A program made the translations under genes and the position numbers. The notes under the pieces are model-generated. The model saw nothing but the letters and a program-made list of their open reading frames with translations. It made no database searches and was not told the DNA's origin. From positions 1 through 64,000 of the forward strand of contig CAMBYH010000002.1 in NCBI GenBank assembly GCA_945872065.1: DNA of 64,000 bases, given 5' to 3'. This document shows, in pieces, positions 1 through 12,374 of this stretch; within the stretch, counting starts at the first letter, position 1, and the number at the start of each line of letters is the position of its first letter. Source of the DNA: Arsukibacterium tuosuense (GTDB taxonomy: Bacteria > Pseudomonadota > Gammaproteobacteria > Steroidobacterales > GCA-2729495).

Positions 1-10
1 CTACGGGCGC

Positions 11-685
11 TCAGCCCGTGCCTTCGACCAAGGGGACGAAGGACACCTGGGATAACTGCTCCCGAACCAGGCCGCCTGGGGTTCGGGTGATGCGTACCAG
101 GTCCTGCTCCCCCGCCGGACCCACCGGGATAATCAGTCTGCCGCCGTCACTCAATTGCTCCAGCAGCGCTGGCGGCACTTCACCCGGTGCCGCCGCCACG
201 ATGATGCCGTCAAAAGGCGCCTGCCCGGGCCACCCATTGAAACCATCCCCATGGCGGTAGCGGATATTGTCGAAGCCGAGTTGATTGAGGCGGGTCCGGG
301 CTGCCTGCTGCAGGCTGCCGATCCGGTCGATCGTGAATATCTGCCGCACAAAAGGCGACAGCACCGCAGTCTGGTAGCCGCAGCCGGTGCCCACTTCCAG
401 GACCTTTTTCAGTGGGATGTCCAGACCGGTCACCAGAGCCTGCGTCATCAGCGCAACCACCCAGGGCTGGGAGATGGTCTGACCCAGCCCGATCGGCAGG
501 GCGCTGTCCTCATAGGCACGGCTGGCGAGCGCTTCATCCACAAACAGGTGCCTGGGCACACTCCGGATGCGCTCCAGGACGGCCGGATTGGTGATGCCTG
601 TCTCACCAAGCCGTTGCACGAGGCGCTCGCGAGTCCGGGCGGACGTCATGCCTATGCCGCGAATCGCCCGCTTTTCACCACTCAC
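11..685 (-). CDS. pcm: Protein-L-isoaspartate O-methyltransferase
   Basis: Repairs damaged proteins by S-adenosylmethionine-dependent methylation of L-isoaspartyl residues. The 224-residue product carries the family's substrate-site signature GQTISQP (about residues 68-74) and the SAM-binding motif I VLEVGTGCGYQTA (95-107). The GTG start overlaps the surE stop codon by 4 nt (GTGA), so the two are translationally coupled; an internal ATG at residue 13 is an alternative start close to the usual family N-terminus. The surE-pcm order is the classic gammaproteobacterial pair, normally followed by nlpD-rpoS, which would lie outside the window. Identity is secure; only the start is open. Confidence 0.96.
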   Translation of the reverse strand: MSGEKRAIRGIGMTSARTRERLVQRLGETGITNPAVLERIRSVPRHLFVDEALASRAYEDSALPIGLGQTISQPWVVALMTQALVTGLDIPLKKVLEVGTGCGYQTAVLSPFVRQIFTIDRIGSLQQAARTRLNQLGFDNIRYRHGDGFNGWPGQAPFDGIIVAAAPGEVPPALLEQLSDGGRLIIPVGPAGEQDLVRITRTPGGLVREQLSQVSFVPLVEGTG

Positions 686-1422
686 TTCGGCAACCAGCCC
701 GCGATCAGGTCCAGGCGGGCCCGATCGGTCAAGTCCAGCTTGAGGGGCGTCACGGAGACAAAACCGTGCTCGATGGCGTGGAAGTCCGTTCCCGGACCCG
801 CATCCTGCCCCTTGCCGGCGGCACCGACCCAGTAGATGCGGCGACCCTTCGGATCGCGGGCCTCGACCACGGGTTCCGAGCGATGGCGATAGCCAAGACG
901 GGTGGCCTGGAAGCCGCGAATCTCCCCAAAGGGGACATCAGGGACGTTCACGTTCAGGATTGTATCGGGCGGCAGTGCAGTCTCCAGCAGTCGCTGAAAC
1001 AGGGTGCGGATGGCCTGCCCCGCCGTATCGAAATGCCGATGCTCGCCGGTAAGCGAAACCGCGATGGCCGGCAGGCCCAGAAAACGGCCTTCAACGGCTG
1101 CCGCCACGGTGCCGGAATAGAGCACGTCATCACCCAGGTTGGCGCCGTGATTGATGCCCGCAATCACCATGTCTGGCTCGTGCTCCAGTAGTCCGGTGAT
1201 GGCCAGGTGGACGCAGTCCGTGGGCGTCCCGTTGACGTAGTGGATGCCCTCCCGCGACTTGCCCACCCGCAGGGGCGCATCGAGGGTCAGGGAGTGACTG
1301 GCCCCGCTCTGATTCCTGTCTGGCGCGACCACGGTAATGTCGGCCAGATCGGCAAGGCACAGGGCAAGTGTCGCAAGGCCATCAGCCTGATAGCCATCGT
1401 CATTGGAGAGGAGGAGACGCAT
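682..1422 (-). CDS. surE: 5'/3'-nucleotidase SurE
   Basis: Metal-dependent nucleoside monophosphate phosphatase, a stationary-phase survival protein. The ATG at 1422 is chosen because the protein then begins MRLLLSNDDGY, the family's N-terminal metal-binding DD motif; the open frame further upstream (to 1590) has no homologous look and would run into the smr gene. Other family blocks are GINHGANLGDDVLYSGTV and GTPTDCVHLA. The 246 residues are normal length. It overlaps pcm by 4 nt downstream and is divergent from the Smr gene across a 79 bp gap. Confidence 0.96.
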   Translation of the reverse strand: MRLLLSNDDGYQADGLATLALCLADLADITVVAPDRNQSGASHSLTLDAPLRVGKSREGIHYVNGTPTDCVHLAITGLLEHEPDMVIAGINHGANLGDDVLYSGTVAAAVEGRFLGLPAIAVSLTGEHRHFDTAGQAIRTLFQRLLETALPPDTILNVNVPDVPFGEIRGFQATRLGYRHRSEPVVEARDPKGRRIYWVGAAGKGQDAGPGTDFHAIEHGFVSVTPLKLDLTDRARLDLIAGWLPK

Positions 1423-1501
1423 TCTTGAGCAGCCGGGATGGTGAAGCCCTAGAATCCTAAAGCATAGCGACCAGACGCGCGAGCAAACCTGAGGAGCGCC
1501 G

Positions 1502-2050
1502 GTGACACGCAAGGGTGGAAAGACTCCGGGAACGGATGACACCACTGATTTCGGGTCCCTTGTCGGTCCGGTCAAGCCGGTGAGGGTCAAAAGCCGTGTT
1601 CCCCTGCGGAAGGCCCCGCCCCCGCCCAGGGCCCGCTTTGCCCGCGCGGACGATCAGGCTGTACTCGAAGAATCCCTGAGTATCGGGCCCAGCGAGGTGG
1701 GCCTGGAAAACGGTGACGAGCTGAACTTTCGGCGGCCCCATGTGCCCCTGAGGGTGCTCAAGGACCTGCGGGGGGGCAAGTACTCGATCCAGAACGAACT
1801 CGACCTCCATGGGCTGACGGCCAACGAGGCCCGGGTAATGCTCCGGAAGTTTATGGCTGACGTTCTCCTCGACGGGCACCGCTGCGTTCGCATCGTGCAC
1901 GGCAAGGGACTGCGCTCAGGACCGGGTGGTCCTGTACTCAAGGTAAAACTGAACAAATGGCTACCCCAATGGGAGCAGGTCCTTGCCTTTACCTCGGCGC
2001 CGGCGCGGGATGGCGGCACCGGCGCACTCTACGTTCTGCTGGCCCGGTAA
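1502..2050 (+). CDS. Smr domain protein (SmrA/YdaL-like)
   Basis: Small MutS-related (Smr) domain protein of 182 residues. The first 95 residues are basic, proline-rich and probably disordered. The Smr domain follows, with its two hallmark motifs LDLHGLT (residues 100-106) and HGKG (133-136). Stand-alone Smr proteins of this size are described as nicking endonucleases or RNA-associated nucleases; the substrate cannot be told from sequence. The GTG start at 1502 is supported by GAGGAG at 1491-1496, 5 nt upstream. It is the only plus-strand gene among the minus-strand run here and is convergent with the MipA-family gene. Confidence 0.88.
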   Translation: MTRKGGKTPGTDDTTDFGSLVGPVKPVRVKSRVPLRKAPPPPRARFARADDQAVLEESLSIGPSEVGLENGDELNFRRPHVPLRVLKDLRGGKYSIQNELDLHGLTANEARVMLRKFMADVLLDGHRCVRIVHGKGLRSGPGGPVLKVKLNKWLPQWEQVLAFTSAPARDGGTGALYVLLAR

Positions 2051-2076
2051 GCCGTCATTACCTGCAGCCCGCCGGG

Positions 2077-3024
2077 TTAATCCTCCCGCGCGGCCTCTGC
2101 CCGCCGCTCACTCTCCCAGAACCGGTACATGAATGCGCCGAAGAAGGTGGTTGCGGCGCGGTCGGTAAAGAGCGGGCTGTCCTCGTTTTTTGCGCCACTG
2201 TAAAAGCCCTGCCGGATCCCACCCCAGAGCTCGAGGCGCCGGGCGACCGGAATGCGCAGCGACAGTGCAATTTCGGTCCCGAGGTAGCCGCCGTCCGCGG
2301 CAAACTCCGGGCGTTCCGCAGTGGCGAAGGCTGGCGCCACCCCGTAGTAGTAATCCATGTAGCCACCGGTCGCAAAGGTTGGCGTGATCCGCAGCTTGGC
2401 TTCCCTGCCTGAGTCGCCGAACTCTCGCGCAAACTTGAGTTCTGGTGAGTAGACCAGGCCCTCATAGGCAGGATCAAGGCCGTCCCAGGAGAACGCGCCA
2501 CGCACCTGAAAAGCAAGGAATGCGTCGGCTGCAAGCCAGCCGCGGTCGACAAACTGAAGTTCCAGCTCCGGACCCAGTTCCAGCAGCAGGTCAAGATCAG
2601 GCATGCCGGTGCGCGCCGCGATATCGTCACTCTCGGACCCAAAAACCAGATCGAAGTCGATGTCCAGCTTGATCCTGTCAGTGCGAAAGACCCGGCCCCG
2701 GATCGGCGAATCCGTGTCATCTCCAATGCGGAGGAACGTGCCGCGATACACGGGGAACGGCAGCGGAACAAAGTTTCCCTGGGATTCTTCGGAGGCCGGG
2801 TAGGACGGCCCGTAACGACCAAACGCTGCGATATTCAGCTCCCAGAGGGCCTCCGACGCGGGATCCTCGCTGGCTGCAGCGGGGATCATGAGAGCCTGAC
2901 TCAGCAGTGCGCCCAGGACAGCGCGGGCTAGCACCCCAGGGTGCCAAGCGCCGGGACACACCAGGCCGCCCCCGTTAGCACGGGACTTTGCTGGCGATAA
3001 AGGTTCTGCCTCAGGTTCAGTCAC
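2077..3024 (-). CDS. MipA/OmpV family outer-membrane protein
   Basis: Predicted outer-membrane beta-barrel of the MipA/OmpV family (scaffolding or antigenic porin-like proteins). The 315-residue product has a basic N-terminus and a hydrophobic stretch ending in an AAAS-like signal cleavage region near residue 50. Alternating-residue strands follow, with family-like text such as RFRTDRIKLDIDFD-type strands, YMDYYYGV and a C-terminal TTFFGAFMYRFWESE. The GTG start at 3024 lies inside the last codons of the upstream TPR gene (8 nt overlap), so the two are coupled. The long open frame above this start is a shadow of the TPR gene. The function in this organism is unknown. Confidence 0.78.
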   Translation of the reverse strand: MTEPEAEPLSPAKSRANGGGLVCPGAWHPGVLARAVLGALLSQALMIPAAASEDPASEALWELNIAAFGRYGPSYPASEESQGNFVPLPFPVYRGTFLRIGDDTDSPIRGRVFRTDRIKLDIDFDLVFGSESDDIAARTGMPDLDLLLELGPELELQFVDRGWLAADAFLAFQVRGAFSWDGLDPAYEGLVYSPELKFAREFGDSGREAKLRITPTFATGGYMDYYYGVAPAFATAERPEFAADGGYLGTEIALSLRIPVARRLELWGGIRQGFYSGAKNEDSPLFTDRAATTFFGAFMYRFWESERRAEAARED

Positions 3025-4849
3025 CAACAAACTCCCACTCGGCCAGTCCCCTCTGCAGCGCGGCGCACTCCTCGCCGGAGCCGAGATCGTGACACAGGAT
3101 GCGGATGAGCCCCGCCACTTCGGGTCGGGCCAGAATTGCCGGCTCCCCAGCCGCTCCGCGGACGAGGGCAGCGAGCGCTCCGGGTGCGTCGCCAAGGGTA
3201 CCCCGGAGCTGTGCCAGCTGGACCCACGCATCCCCGAATCCCGGACTGATCCGGGTGGCCTGCCGGAGATTCTCCTCGGCCCGGCGGAGACCAGCCTGCC
3301 GCTCCTCCGGCGGGGCCGAGCCCGGTGCCAGCGCCAGATCCAGGGTAACGCGACCGAGCCCATAGTAGGCCTGGCTGTACGACGGGTTGACCTCCACCGC
3401 CGCCTGAAAAGACTGCTCCGCCAGCGGCAGCTGCCCCCGCTGGGCGTAGATCAGACCCTCGTTGTAGTAAGCAACGGCGCGGAGCGCGAAACTGCCGGCC
3501 AGGGCGCGCGCCCGCTGAAACGAGTCCAGCGCGGCGGACTCTTCGCCGGCAATCAACTGGGCCCGGCCCCACTCGATCAGGGGCAAGGCATGACCGGGGG
3601 CTTTCCGGGAGGCATCAGCCCAGAGCCTGGCGTTGTCCTGCCACACGAGTCCCCGGTTGATGCACAAGGCCAGCCAGGTGACGCTCAGGAGAGCAGTGAC
3701 ACCGAGCAGCGCGGGGCGCGCCCGGGGGCTACGGTTGCCCATCGCCGTCAGGAGCCAGGCCAACATGGCCCCAAGGGCCAAAGCGAAACCCACAGAGGGC
3801 AGATAGAGGTACCGCTCTGCTACAGGGGTCTCGGCGATCCCGCTTTGGGTTGCCAGCAGGGACGGGACCAGCGTCAGGCCTGTCCAGGCAATGCCCAGTA
3901 GCGGCACCCGAGTGGCGCCTTGCCGCCAGAGACGGGCACTCCAGAGCAGCGCGAGGCCAGCGACCGCTATAACAGCCAGACTTGAACCCAGGGTGGGCAG
4001 GAGCTCCCAGACCACGAAATTGGATTGTCCCAGGGGCCAGAGGAGCTTCTGGAGATACCAGGCGACGGCCCGCAGCGGGTTCAGGACGAGGGCATCGAGT
4101 CCGCCCGGCGCAAAGGGCACGGCGGCAGTCCCAGACAGACGGAGGGACCACCAGACCCCGGCCGCGCCCAGCCAGCTGCCGGCGGTGGCCAAACGGGCGA
4201 AGCTTCGATCAGAGCGACGGGCTGGCGGGTCCGCCGGCGTCGCTAACCAAACAAGGGGCAGCAGCGCCAGTCCGGCGATGGCAACTTCCTTCGCCAGCAG
4301 AGCCAGCAGAAACAGCACCGGGCTTAGCAGCATCTGCCAGAGCGCGCCTTCGTCCCGGAAGCGCAGCGATAAATGCAGCGCAGGAACCAAAAACAGCGTG
4401 GCGAGCAGGTCGCTCCGCCCGGTGATCCAGCTCACCGACTCCGTGTGCAGCGGGTGAACGGCAAACAGGGTGGCGGCAGCGAGGGCCCCCAGCCTGCAGT
4501 CAGCTGTGCTGCCGGGGTCTCCACACCCAAGCACGCGTCGGGCCAGCCACCAGACGCTGAGCGTAGTGAGCAGGTGATAGATCACGTTCATGGCATGGGG
4601 CCCGATGGCGGAGCCCGGACCAAACAACTGGACGTCCAGCAGGTAGGTCAGGACGACCGCCGGTCGGTAATAGGCGTAGGACCACTGGGGGATGTCTGGG
4701 GGCGGTTGCAGGATGTCTGCGAGGGACTTGAAGGCCTGAATCTGCTGGGTAGCCACCACCTGGTCGTCCCACACCAGCCCGCCCAGCGGAGCCAGGAGGA
4801 AGGCCAGAGCACCAGCCAGAAGCGGCAACCAGGCGTGATTGCGGAGCAC
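3017..4849 (-). CDS. Multispanning membrane TPR protein, TMTC/PMT-like GT-C fold
   Basis: The 610-residue protein has about ten transmembrane segments in residues 1-400, then about 180 residues of tetratricopeptide-like repeats (for example YYNEGLIYAQRGQLPLAEQ). The membrane part shows marks of GT-C glycosyltransferases of the TMTC/dolichyl-mannosyltransferase type: an early acidic loop motif WDD (27-29), YYRP (60-63) and HTESVSWITGRSDLL (135-149). It may transfer sugars from a lipid carrier to proteins or envelope polymers, but no substrate can be assigned. It overlaps the downstream MipA-family gene by 8 nt, suggesting a joint envelope role. Related bacterial genes are usually annotated only as TPR proteins. 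Confidence 0.72.
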   Translation of the reverse strand: MLRNHAWLPLLAGALAFLLAPLGGLVWDDQVVATQQIQAFKSLADILQPPPDIPQWSYAYYRPAVVLTYLLDVQLFGPGSAIGPHAMNVIYHLLTTLSVWWLARRVLGCGDPGSTADCRLGALAAATLFAVHPLHTESVSWITGRSDLLATLFLVPALHLSLRFRDEGALWQMLLSPVLFLLALLAKEVAIAGLALLPLVWLATPADPPARRSDRSFARLATAGSWLGAAGVWWSLRLSGTAAVPFAPGGLDALVLNPLRAVAWYLQKLLWPLGQSNFVVWELLPTLGSSLAVIAVAGLALLWSARLWRQGATRVPLLGIAWTGLTLVPSLLATQSGIAETPVAERYLYLPSVGFALALGAMLAWLLTAMGNRSPRARPALLGVTALLSVTWLALCINRGLVWQDNARLWADASRKAPGHALPLIEWGRAQLIAGEESAALDSFQRARALAGSFALRAVAYYNEGLIYAQRGQLPLAEQSFQAAVEVNPSYSQAYYGLGRVTLDLALAPGSAPPEERQAGLRRAEENLRQATRISPGFGDAWVQLAQLRGTLGDAPGALAALVRGAAGEPAILARPEVAGLIRILCHDLGSGEECAALQRGLAEWEFVGD

Positions 4850-4923
4850 TCAGTGCACCGCTGTGTCGGGGGCCGTTCCGGGGATATCCACCATGCACGC
4901 AGATGATAGCGTGCTGCCCCGCC

Positions 4924-5670
4924 TCAGTGCTTTGTCAGCCGGGCCACCAGTTTGCGCATTTCGGTCTGGGTTTCGGCGCTGAACCACCAACCCGTGGCTA
5001 CCGCGGTGTCCCCGGAACTGTTCAGCGCCTCGATCAGGCGCGCCTTGCCGGCAAGCCGGGTGGTGTTCATGGCCACCGGCGGGAGGGCCAGGAGTTCATT
5101 GGCTCGGTCCAGTGCAGCGGATAGCAACTGTTCAGGCTCGACCAGTTCGTCCAGCAACCCGACGCCGAGTGCTTCGTCCATCGACAGCATCTGGCCGCGA
5201 GTCGCCATGCGCCGCGCCACGCGCGGACCAACGACCTCCTCGAGCGCCAGCAGGATCGTGCCCGGCACGGGTAATCCTACCTGCACCTCGTTGAGGCCGA
5301 TCCTGAACTTGCCCGTTACCCCGATGCGGTAGTCACACTGCAGGGCCAGTACTGCCCCACCGGCCGGCGCGTGGCCCGAGATGGCAGCGATCACGGGTAC
5401 GGGGCTGGCAGCCAGCTGGCGGGTCAGGGCAAAGAACAGGCCCCAGAAGGCCTCCACCTGCCGCCGGTCCAGGCTCAGGAGATCGGGTACGTCAAGTCCG
5501 CCACTGAACATTCCCGGTCGCCCGGTGAGGATGATGGCCCGGGCACCATCCATCCGCACCGTCTCCAGTGCCGCCAGAAGCTTCTCGACTAGCTCCCGAT
5601 TCAGGGCGTTCGCCGGCGGACGATCCATGCGGATCTCCGCCACGGCGTCGTGGAACTGGATGTGGAGCAC
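4924..5670 (-). CDS. Enoyl-CoA hydratase/isomerase family protein, ECI1-like
   Basis: Crotonase-fold enzyme of 248 residues. The oxyanion-hole segments FSGGLD (about 55-60) and GHAPAGGA (99-106) are present. The only catalytic acid in the usual position is Glu128 in IGLNEVQVGLPVP; this matches the single-glutamate arrangement of mitochondrial-type delta3,delta2-enoyl-CoA isomerase and lacks the first glutamate of true hydratases. Isomerase activity in unsaturated fatty-acid oxidation is therefore more likely than hydration (inference). It sits 18 bp after ftsB, where ispD would be expected. Confidence 0.8.
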   Translation of the reverse strand: MLHIQFHDAVAEIRMDRPPANALNRELVEKLLAALETVRMDGARAIILTGRPGMFSGGLDVPDLLSLDRRQVEAFWGLFFALTRQLAASPVPVIAAISGHAPAGGAVLALQCDYRIGVTGKFRIGLNEVQVGLPVPGTILLALEEVVGPRVARRMATRGQMLSMDEALGVGLLDELVEPEQLLSAALDRANELLALPPVAMNTTRLAGKARLIEALNSSGDTAVATGWWFSAETQTEMRKLVARLTKH

Positions 5671-5688
5671 GGCCTGGTTACTTGGGAC

Positions 5689-5976
5689 TCAGCCCGTGGG
5701 CCGGGCTGCACCGAACAGGTAGAAGGTCTCGTCCGGGCCGATCAGGCCAAGGTCAGCACGGGCTCGCTCCTCGACGGCGCTGTCGCCCTTGCGGAGTTCG
5801 ATGACCTCGGCCTCCAGGCGCTGATTGCGCTGATTGAGCCGGGCATTCTCAGCGGTCTGCCCCGCGATCAGGCCGGCAAGACGGGCAACCTCTCCATAGC
5901 CGTCGTCCGAGACCCATAACCGGACCTGGAGCAACAGTAACAGGACCGACAACAGACCAATTCCGGCCCGCATCAT
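5689..5976 (-). CDS. ftsB: Cell division protein FtsB
   Basis: Bitopic divisome protein that pairs with FtsL and FtsQ. The 95-residue product has a short cytoplasmic N-terminus, one transmembrane helix (about residues 4-20, GIGLLSVLLLLLQVRLW), a leucine/asparagine-rich coiled coil (about 28-65) and the conserved C-terminal block ERARADLGLIGPDETFY. The ATG at 5976 is chosen because GGTGAG lies 6 nt upstream; an in-frame GTG at 5994 would add six residues. It follows eno by 48 bp, as in other gammaproteobacteria, but ispD does not follow it. Confidence 0.93.
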   Translation of the reverse strand: MMRAGIGLLSVLLLLLQVRLWVSDDGYGEVARLAGLIAGQTAENARLNQRNQRLEAEVIELRKGDSAVEERARADLGLIGPDETFYLFGAARPTG

Positions 5977-6024
5977 GAGAATCTCACCCCGCACGTCGCC
6001 CCTCCCCCCGGGTGCCCTGCACCG

Positions 6025-9817
<3,793 letters not shown>

Positions 9818-9840
9818 TCAGGTCGGCCGTTAATCAGGTC

Positions 9841-9898
9841 CAAAACAGCGGCTCACCTTACCGGCTGGCAGGCGCGGGTAAGGGGGGTCGCTGTTTGG
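9841..9898 (-). promoter_or_regulatory. Two-tier hairpin in the pyrG leader
   Basis: A near-perfect imperfect-stem structure lies about 45 nt before the pyrG start. Outer arms AAACAGCG (9843-9850) and CGCTGTTT (9889-9896) enclose inner arms CCTTACC (9856-9862) and GGTAAGG (9877-9883), separated by symmetrical 5 nt internal loops and closed by a 14 nt apical loop. It lies between the promoter-like site and the gene, so it could be a leader RNA element, an attenuator or the terminator of tilS. No long U tract is present. A smaller hairpin (GCCGAC/GTCGGC) sits between it and the start codon. Confidence 0.5.
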
Positions 9899-9934
9899 GC
9901 TGGACTCTCCATCAAGGAGGCAGATGGGGAGTAA

Positions 9935-9963
9935 AAGTTACCAGATAGCCACGTTCGGGACAA
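9935..9963 (-). promoter_or_regulatory. Candidate sigma-70 promoter for pyrG
   Basis: Reading the minus strand, TTGTCC (9958-9963) and TAACTT (9935-9940) are separated by 17 bp, with a TGG extended -10 just before the latter. The -10 match is modest. It is the best promoter-like pair in the 214 bp tilS-pyrG gap and would give an RNA that begins with the two-tier hairpin. Confidence 0.35.
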
Positions 9964-10013
9964 TGCGTTCGACGACGTCACTGACCTTCCGCAGCGGACC
10001 CGCCGCACCGGAC

Positions 10014-11384
10014 TCACCGGATAGGGGCGTGACCTGTCCACACAATCTGCAGGCCCGCTTCCTCAGCCCGGGCCGCGGCCCAGTCAGCCGTCCACAGATT
10101 GCCTACGGCAGCAAGCTCCCGGCCGGCAAACACCAGGGGCAGGTGGCCGCGCATCCAGGGGACGATGCCCCGGGTCTGGAACAGGTACTTCAGCGTTCGA
10201 TGGTGCCGGTCTGCCGCGGTTCGCAGGCGCTCGCCACCGCTGCGAAAGGCGACCTGTAGTCCGTCCGCAACGACTGCGGTCGACAGGGGCGGAGCGCCGT
10301 GCCGGGGTGCGGGAAACAGAGCCGCAGGGCTCAGGCTCAGTTGGCCGCGGACGCCACCCAGGACCAGAGGACTTCCAGCACTCCATTCCAGCGGCGTCGC
10401 GTCGGGAAAATCGGTTGATGAAGCCACGTCGATGAGGTGGAGGTACTGGCGAAACCGGCGAATCTCATGCCCGGACCAGCCGAGGACCGGCTGTCGGCCA
10501 GGACCCGCAGCCCAGAGTTGCGCCAGCCCCTCCCGGAGACGGCGCTCCGGCGGCACGGCCCAGCCCCGTTCCCGGGCCTGGAAGCGAATCAGATTTCGTT
10601 GCCGCGCCGGACTGAGCTTGCCGAGCGCTTCCAGTGACAGGCGGTGCTCGTCAGCAACCGAATGGGCGTCAGCCCGAGCCAGTTCCTCCAGAAGTCCGGC
10701 CGCCTCCGCCGCCAGGGTTGCGCTCCGGCAGGCGCCCCCTGCGGCCGCTGGAAACCGCCTCCGGAGGATCGGTGTTACCAAGTGGCGGAGGTACCCCCTG
10801 TCGAATGCGGGATCCCCGTTCATGGGATCGGTAAGCCAGCCAAGGCCCTGAGGAATCAGCACATTGGCACCATAGTCAACGAGTGCTTCGGCGGGGACGT
10901 CAAGGAGTGGCCGGCAAAGACGGCCTGGTCCGAAAACGGTGGTGCGCGGAATGCCCGCGAGCCCCTCAACCCCTGAGCCGCGGAACAGGTGGAGCAGCAC
11001 GGTTTCCAGCTGGTCGTCGGCGTGGTGTGCGGTCAGGAGCCATTCGGCCGGTTGCAAACTGGCGCGCAGTGCGCAGTAACGCGCCTCCCGCGCGGCAGCC
11101 TCGAGCCCCTGACCGGCATCATTCCTGACGACGATACGGGCTGCGGAACAGGGTACCTGGAGGCTGCTGGCAAGCGCTGTGCAGTGCGCCTCCCAGGCTC
11201 CGGCAGCTGCCTGCAGACCGTGGTTTACGTGCAGGGCGCGCAAGGAGAAACGGTGCTCCCGGCGCAGACCGGCAAGGGCATGCAGCAGCACTGTGGAGTC
11301 CAGACCGCCGCTGAAGGCTACACAGAGGGCCGCGTCTTCCGGAAGGCTCTGAAGCAGCGCCTGCTGAATCCCCTGGCGACGCAT
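10014..11384 (-). CDS. tilS: tRNA(Ile)-lysidine synthetase
   Basis: Modifies C34 of tRNA-Ile(CAU) to lysidine so that it reads AUA codons. The 456-residue product has the N-type ATP pyrophosphatase PP-loop FSGGLDSTVLLH (about 24-35), the HHADDQLETVLLHLFRGSG block and the basic C-terminal TilS domain (HRTLKYLFQTRGIVPWMR). Length and domain order are as in E. coli TilS. It follows accA by 18 bp, the standard gammaproteobacterial order, and is separated from pyrG by the leader region. Confidence 0.95.
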   Translation of the reverse strand: MRRQGIQQALLQSLPEDAALCVAFSGGLDSTVLLHALAGLRREHRFSLRALHVNHGLQAAAGAWEAHCTALASSLQVPCSAARIVVRNDAGQGLEAAAREARYCALRASLQPAEWLLTAHHADDQLETVLLHLFRGSGVEGLAGIPRTTVFGPGRLCRPLLDVPAEALVDYGANVLIPQGLGWLTDPMNGDPAFDRGYLRHLVTPILRRRFPAAAGGACRSATLAAEAAGLLEELARADAHSVADEHRLSLEALGKLSPARQRNLIRFQARERGWAVPPERRLREGLAQLWAAGPGRQPVLGWSGHEIRRFRQYLHLIDVASSTDFPDATPLEWSAGSPLVLGGVRGQLSLSPAALFPAPRHGAPPLSTAVVADGLQVAFRSGGERLRTAADRHHRTLKYLFQTRGIVPWMRGHLPLVFAGRELAAVGNLWTADWAAARAEEAGLQIVWTGHAPIR

Positions 11385-11402
11385 AGCCCTGCGCCGGTGC
11401 GC

Positions 11403-12362
11403 TCAGCTTTCCCTGAAACTGCCGAAGGATCTCAGGCGGACGGCCCGCCGGCGCACGAGTTCATTCACGTCGAGGGACTCCAGGTCCCGCAGATGACTGA
11501 CGAGCGCTGCGCGCACGGACTCGGCGGTGCGAGCGGGATCCCGGTGAGCACCTCCGAGGGGCTCGCGAATCACTTCATCAATCAGGCCCAGTTCGCGCAG
11601 GCGGGGTGCTGTGATACCCATGGCCTCCGCCGCCGTCTCAGCCTTGTCGGCACTCTTCCACAGAATACTGGCACAGCCTTCGGGGGAGATAACGCTGTAC
11701 ACGCTGTACTCAAGCATGATCACGCGGTCACCGACGCCGATGGCAAGCGCACCGCCGGACCCGCCCTCTCCGATCACGATGCTGATAATGGGAGTCTTGA
11801 GACGCGCCATCTCAAAGAGATTCCGGGCAATGGCTTCACTCTGACCCCGCTCTTCCGCACCGATGCCCGGATAGGCGCCGGGGGTGTCGATCAAGGTCAG
11901 AACCGGCAGCCGGAACTTTTCGGCCAGCTTCAGCAAGCGGAGCGCCTTCCGGTAGCCCTCGGGCTTCGGCATGCCGTAGTTGCGACGAACCCGCTCTTTG
12001 GTGTCCCGGCCCTTCTGCTGGCCGAGGAAGACGACCGGCTTGCCATCGAGTCGCCCCAGACCGCCCACCATGGCCGGATCATCAGCAAACATGCGGTCGC
12101 CGTGCAACTCCTGGAAGTCTGGACTGATGACGGCGAGGTAGTCCAGTGTGTAGGGACGGAGCGGGTGCCTCGCCAGCTGGGCGATCTGCCATGCAGTCAG
12201 GCTTGAGAAGATGCTCCGGGTGAGAGACTCGCTCTTCGACTTAAGGCGCGCGATCTCATCGCTGATGTTGATCTCCGAATCATCACCGACGTAGCGGAGT
12301 TCGTCGATTTTCGCCTCGAGCTCTGCGATGGGTTGTTCGAAGTCGAGAAATTTCAGATCCAT
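11403..12362 (-). CDS. accA: Acetyl-CoA carboxylase carboxyltransferase subunit alpha
   Basis: Alpha subunit of the carboxyltransferase that, with AccD, makes malonyl-CoA for fatty-acid synthesis. The 319-residue product starts [19 protein letters not shown] and contains family blocks [33 protein letters not shown] and [16 protein letters not shown]. Length equals that of E. coli AccA. It begins 12 nt after the dnaE stop codon, with AAGG just upstream of ATG, continuing the operon. Confidence 0.98.
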   Translation of the reverse strand: MDLKFLDFEQPIAELEAKIDELRYVGDDSEINISDEIARLKSKSESLTRSIFSSLTAWQIAQLARHPLRPYTLDYLAVISPDFQELHGDRMFADDPAMVGGLGRLDGKPVVFLGQQKGRDTKERVRRNYGMPKPEGYRKALRLLKLAEKFRLPVLTLIDTPGAYPGIGAEERGQSEAIARNLFEMARLKTPIISIVIGEGGSGGALAIGVGDRVIMLEYSVYSVISPEGCASILWKSADKAETAAEAMGITAPRLRELGLIDEVIREPLGGAHRDPARTAESVRAALVSHLRDLESLDVNELVRRRAVRLRSFGSFRES

Positions 12363-12374
12363 AAGGGAACCTTA

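Noticed and set aside
4-18. Small CGGGC/GCCCG hairpin at the pcm end as terminator
   Set aside because: Only a 5-base stem that overlaps the stop codon, without a U tract, and the window ends before it can be judged.
10989-12206. Long plus-strand open frame of 405 codons opposite tilS and accA
   Set aside because: It runs antisense to two well-defined genes, has no recognisable domain, and its residue use reflects reverse complement of conserved protein coding in G+C-rich DNA.
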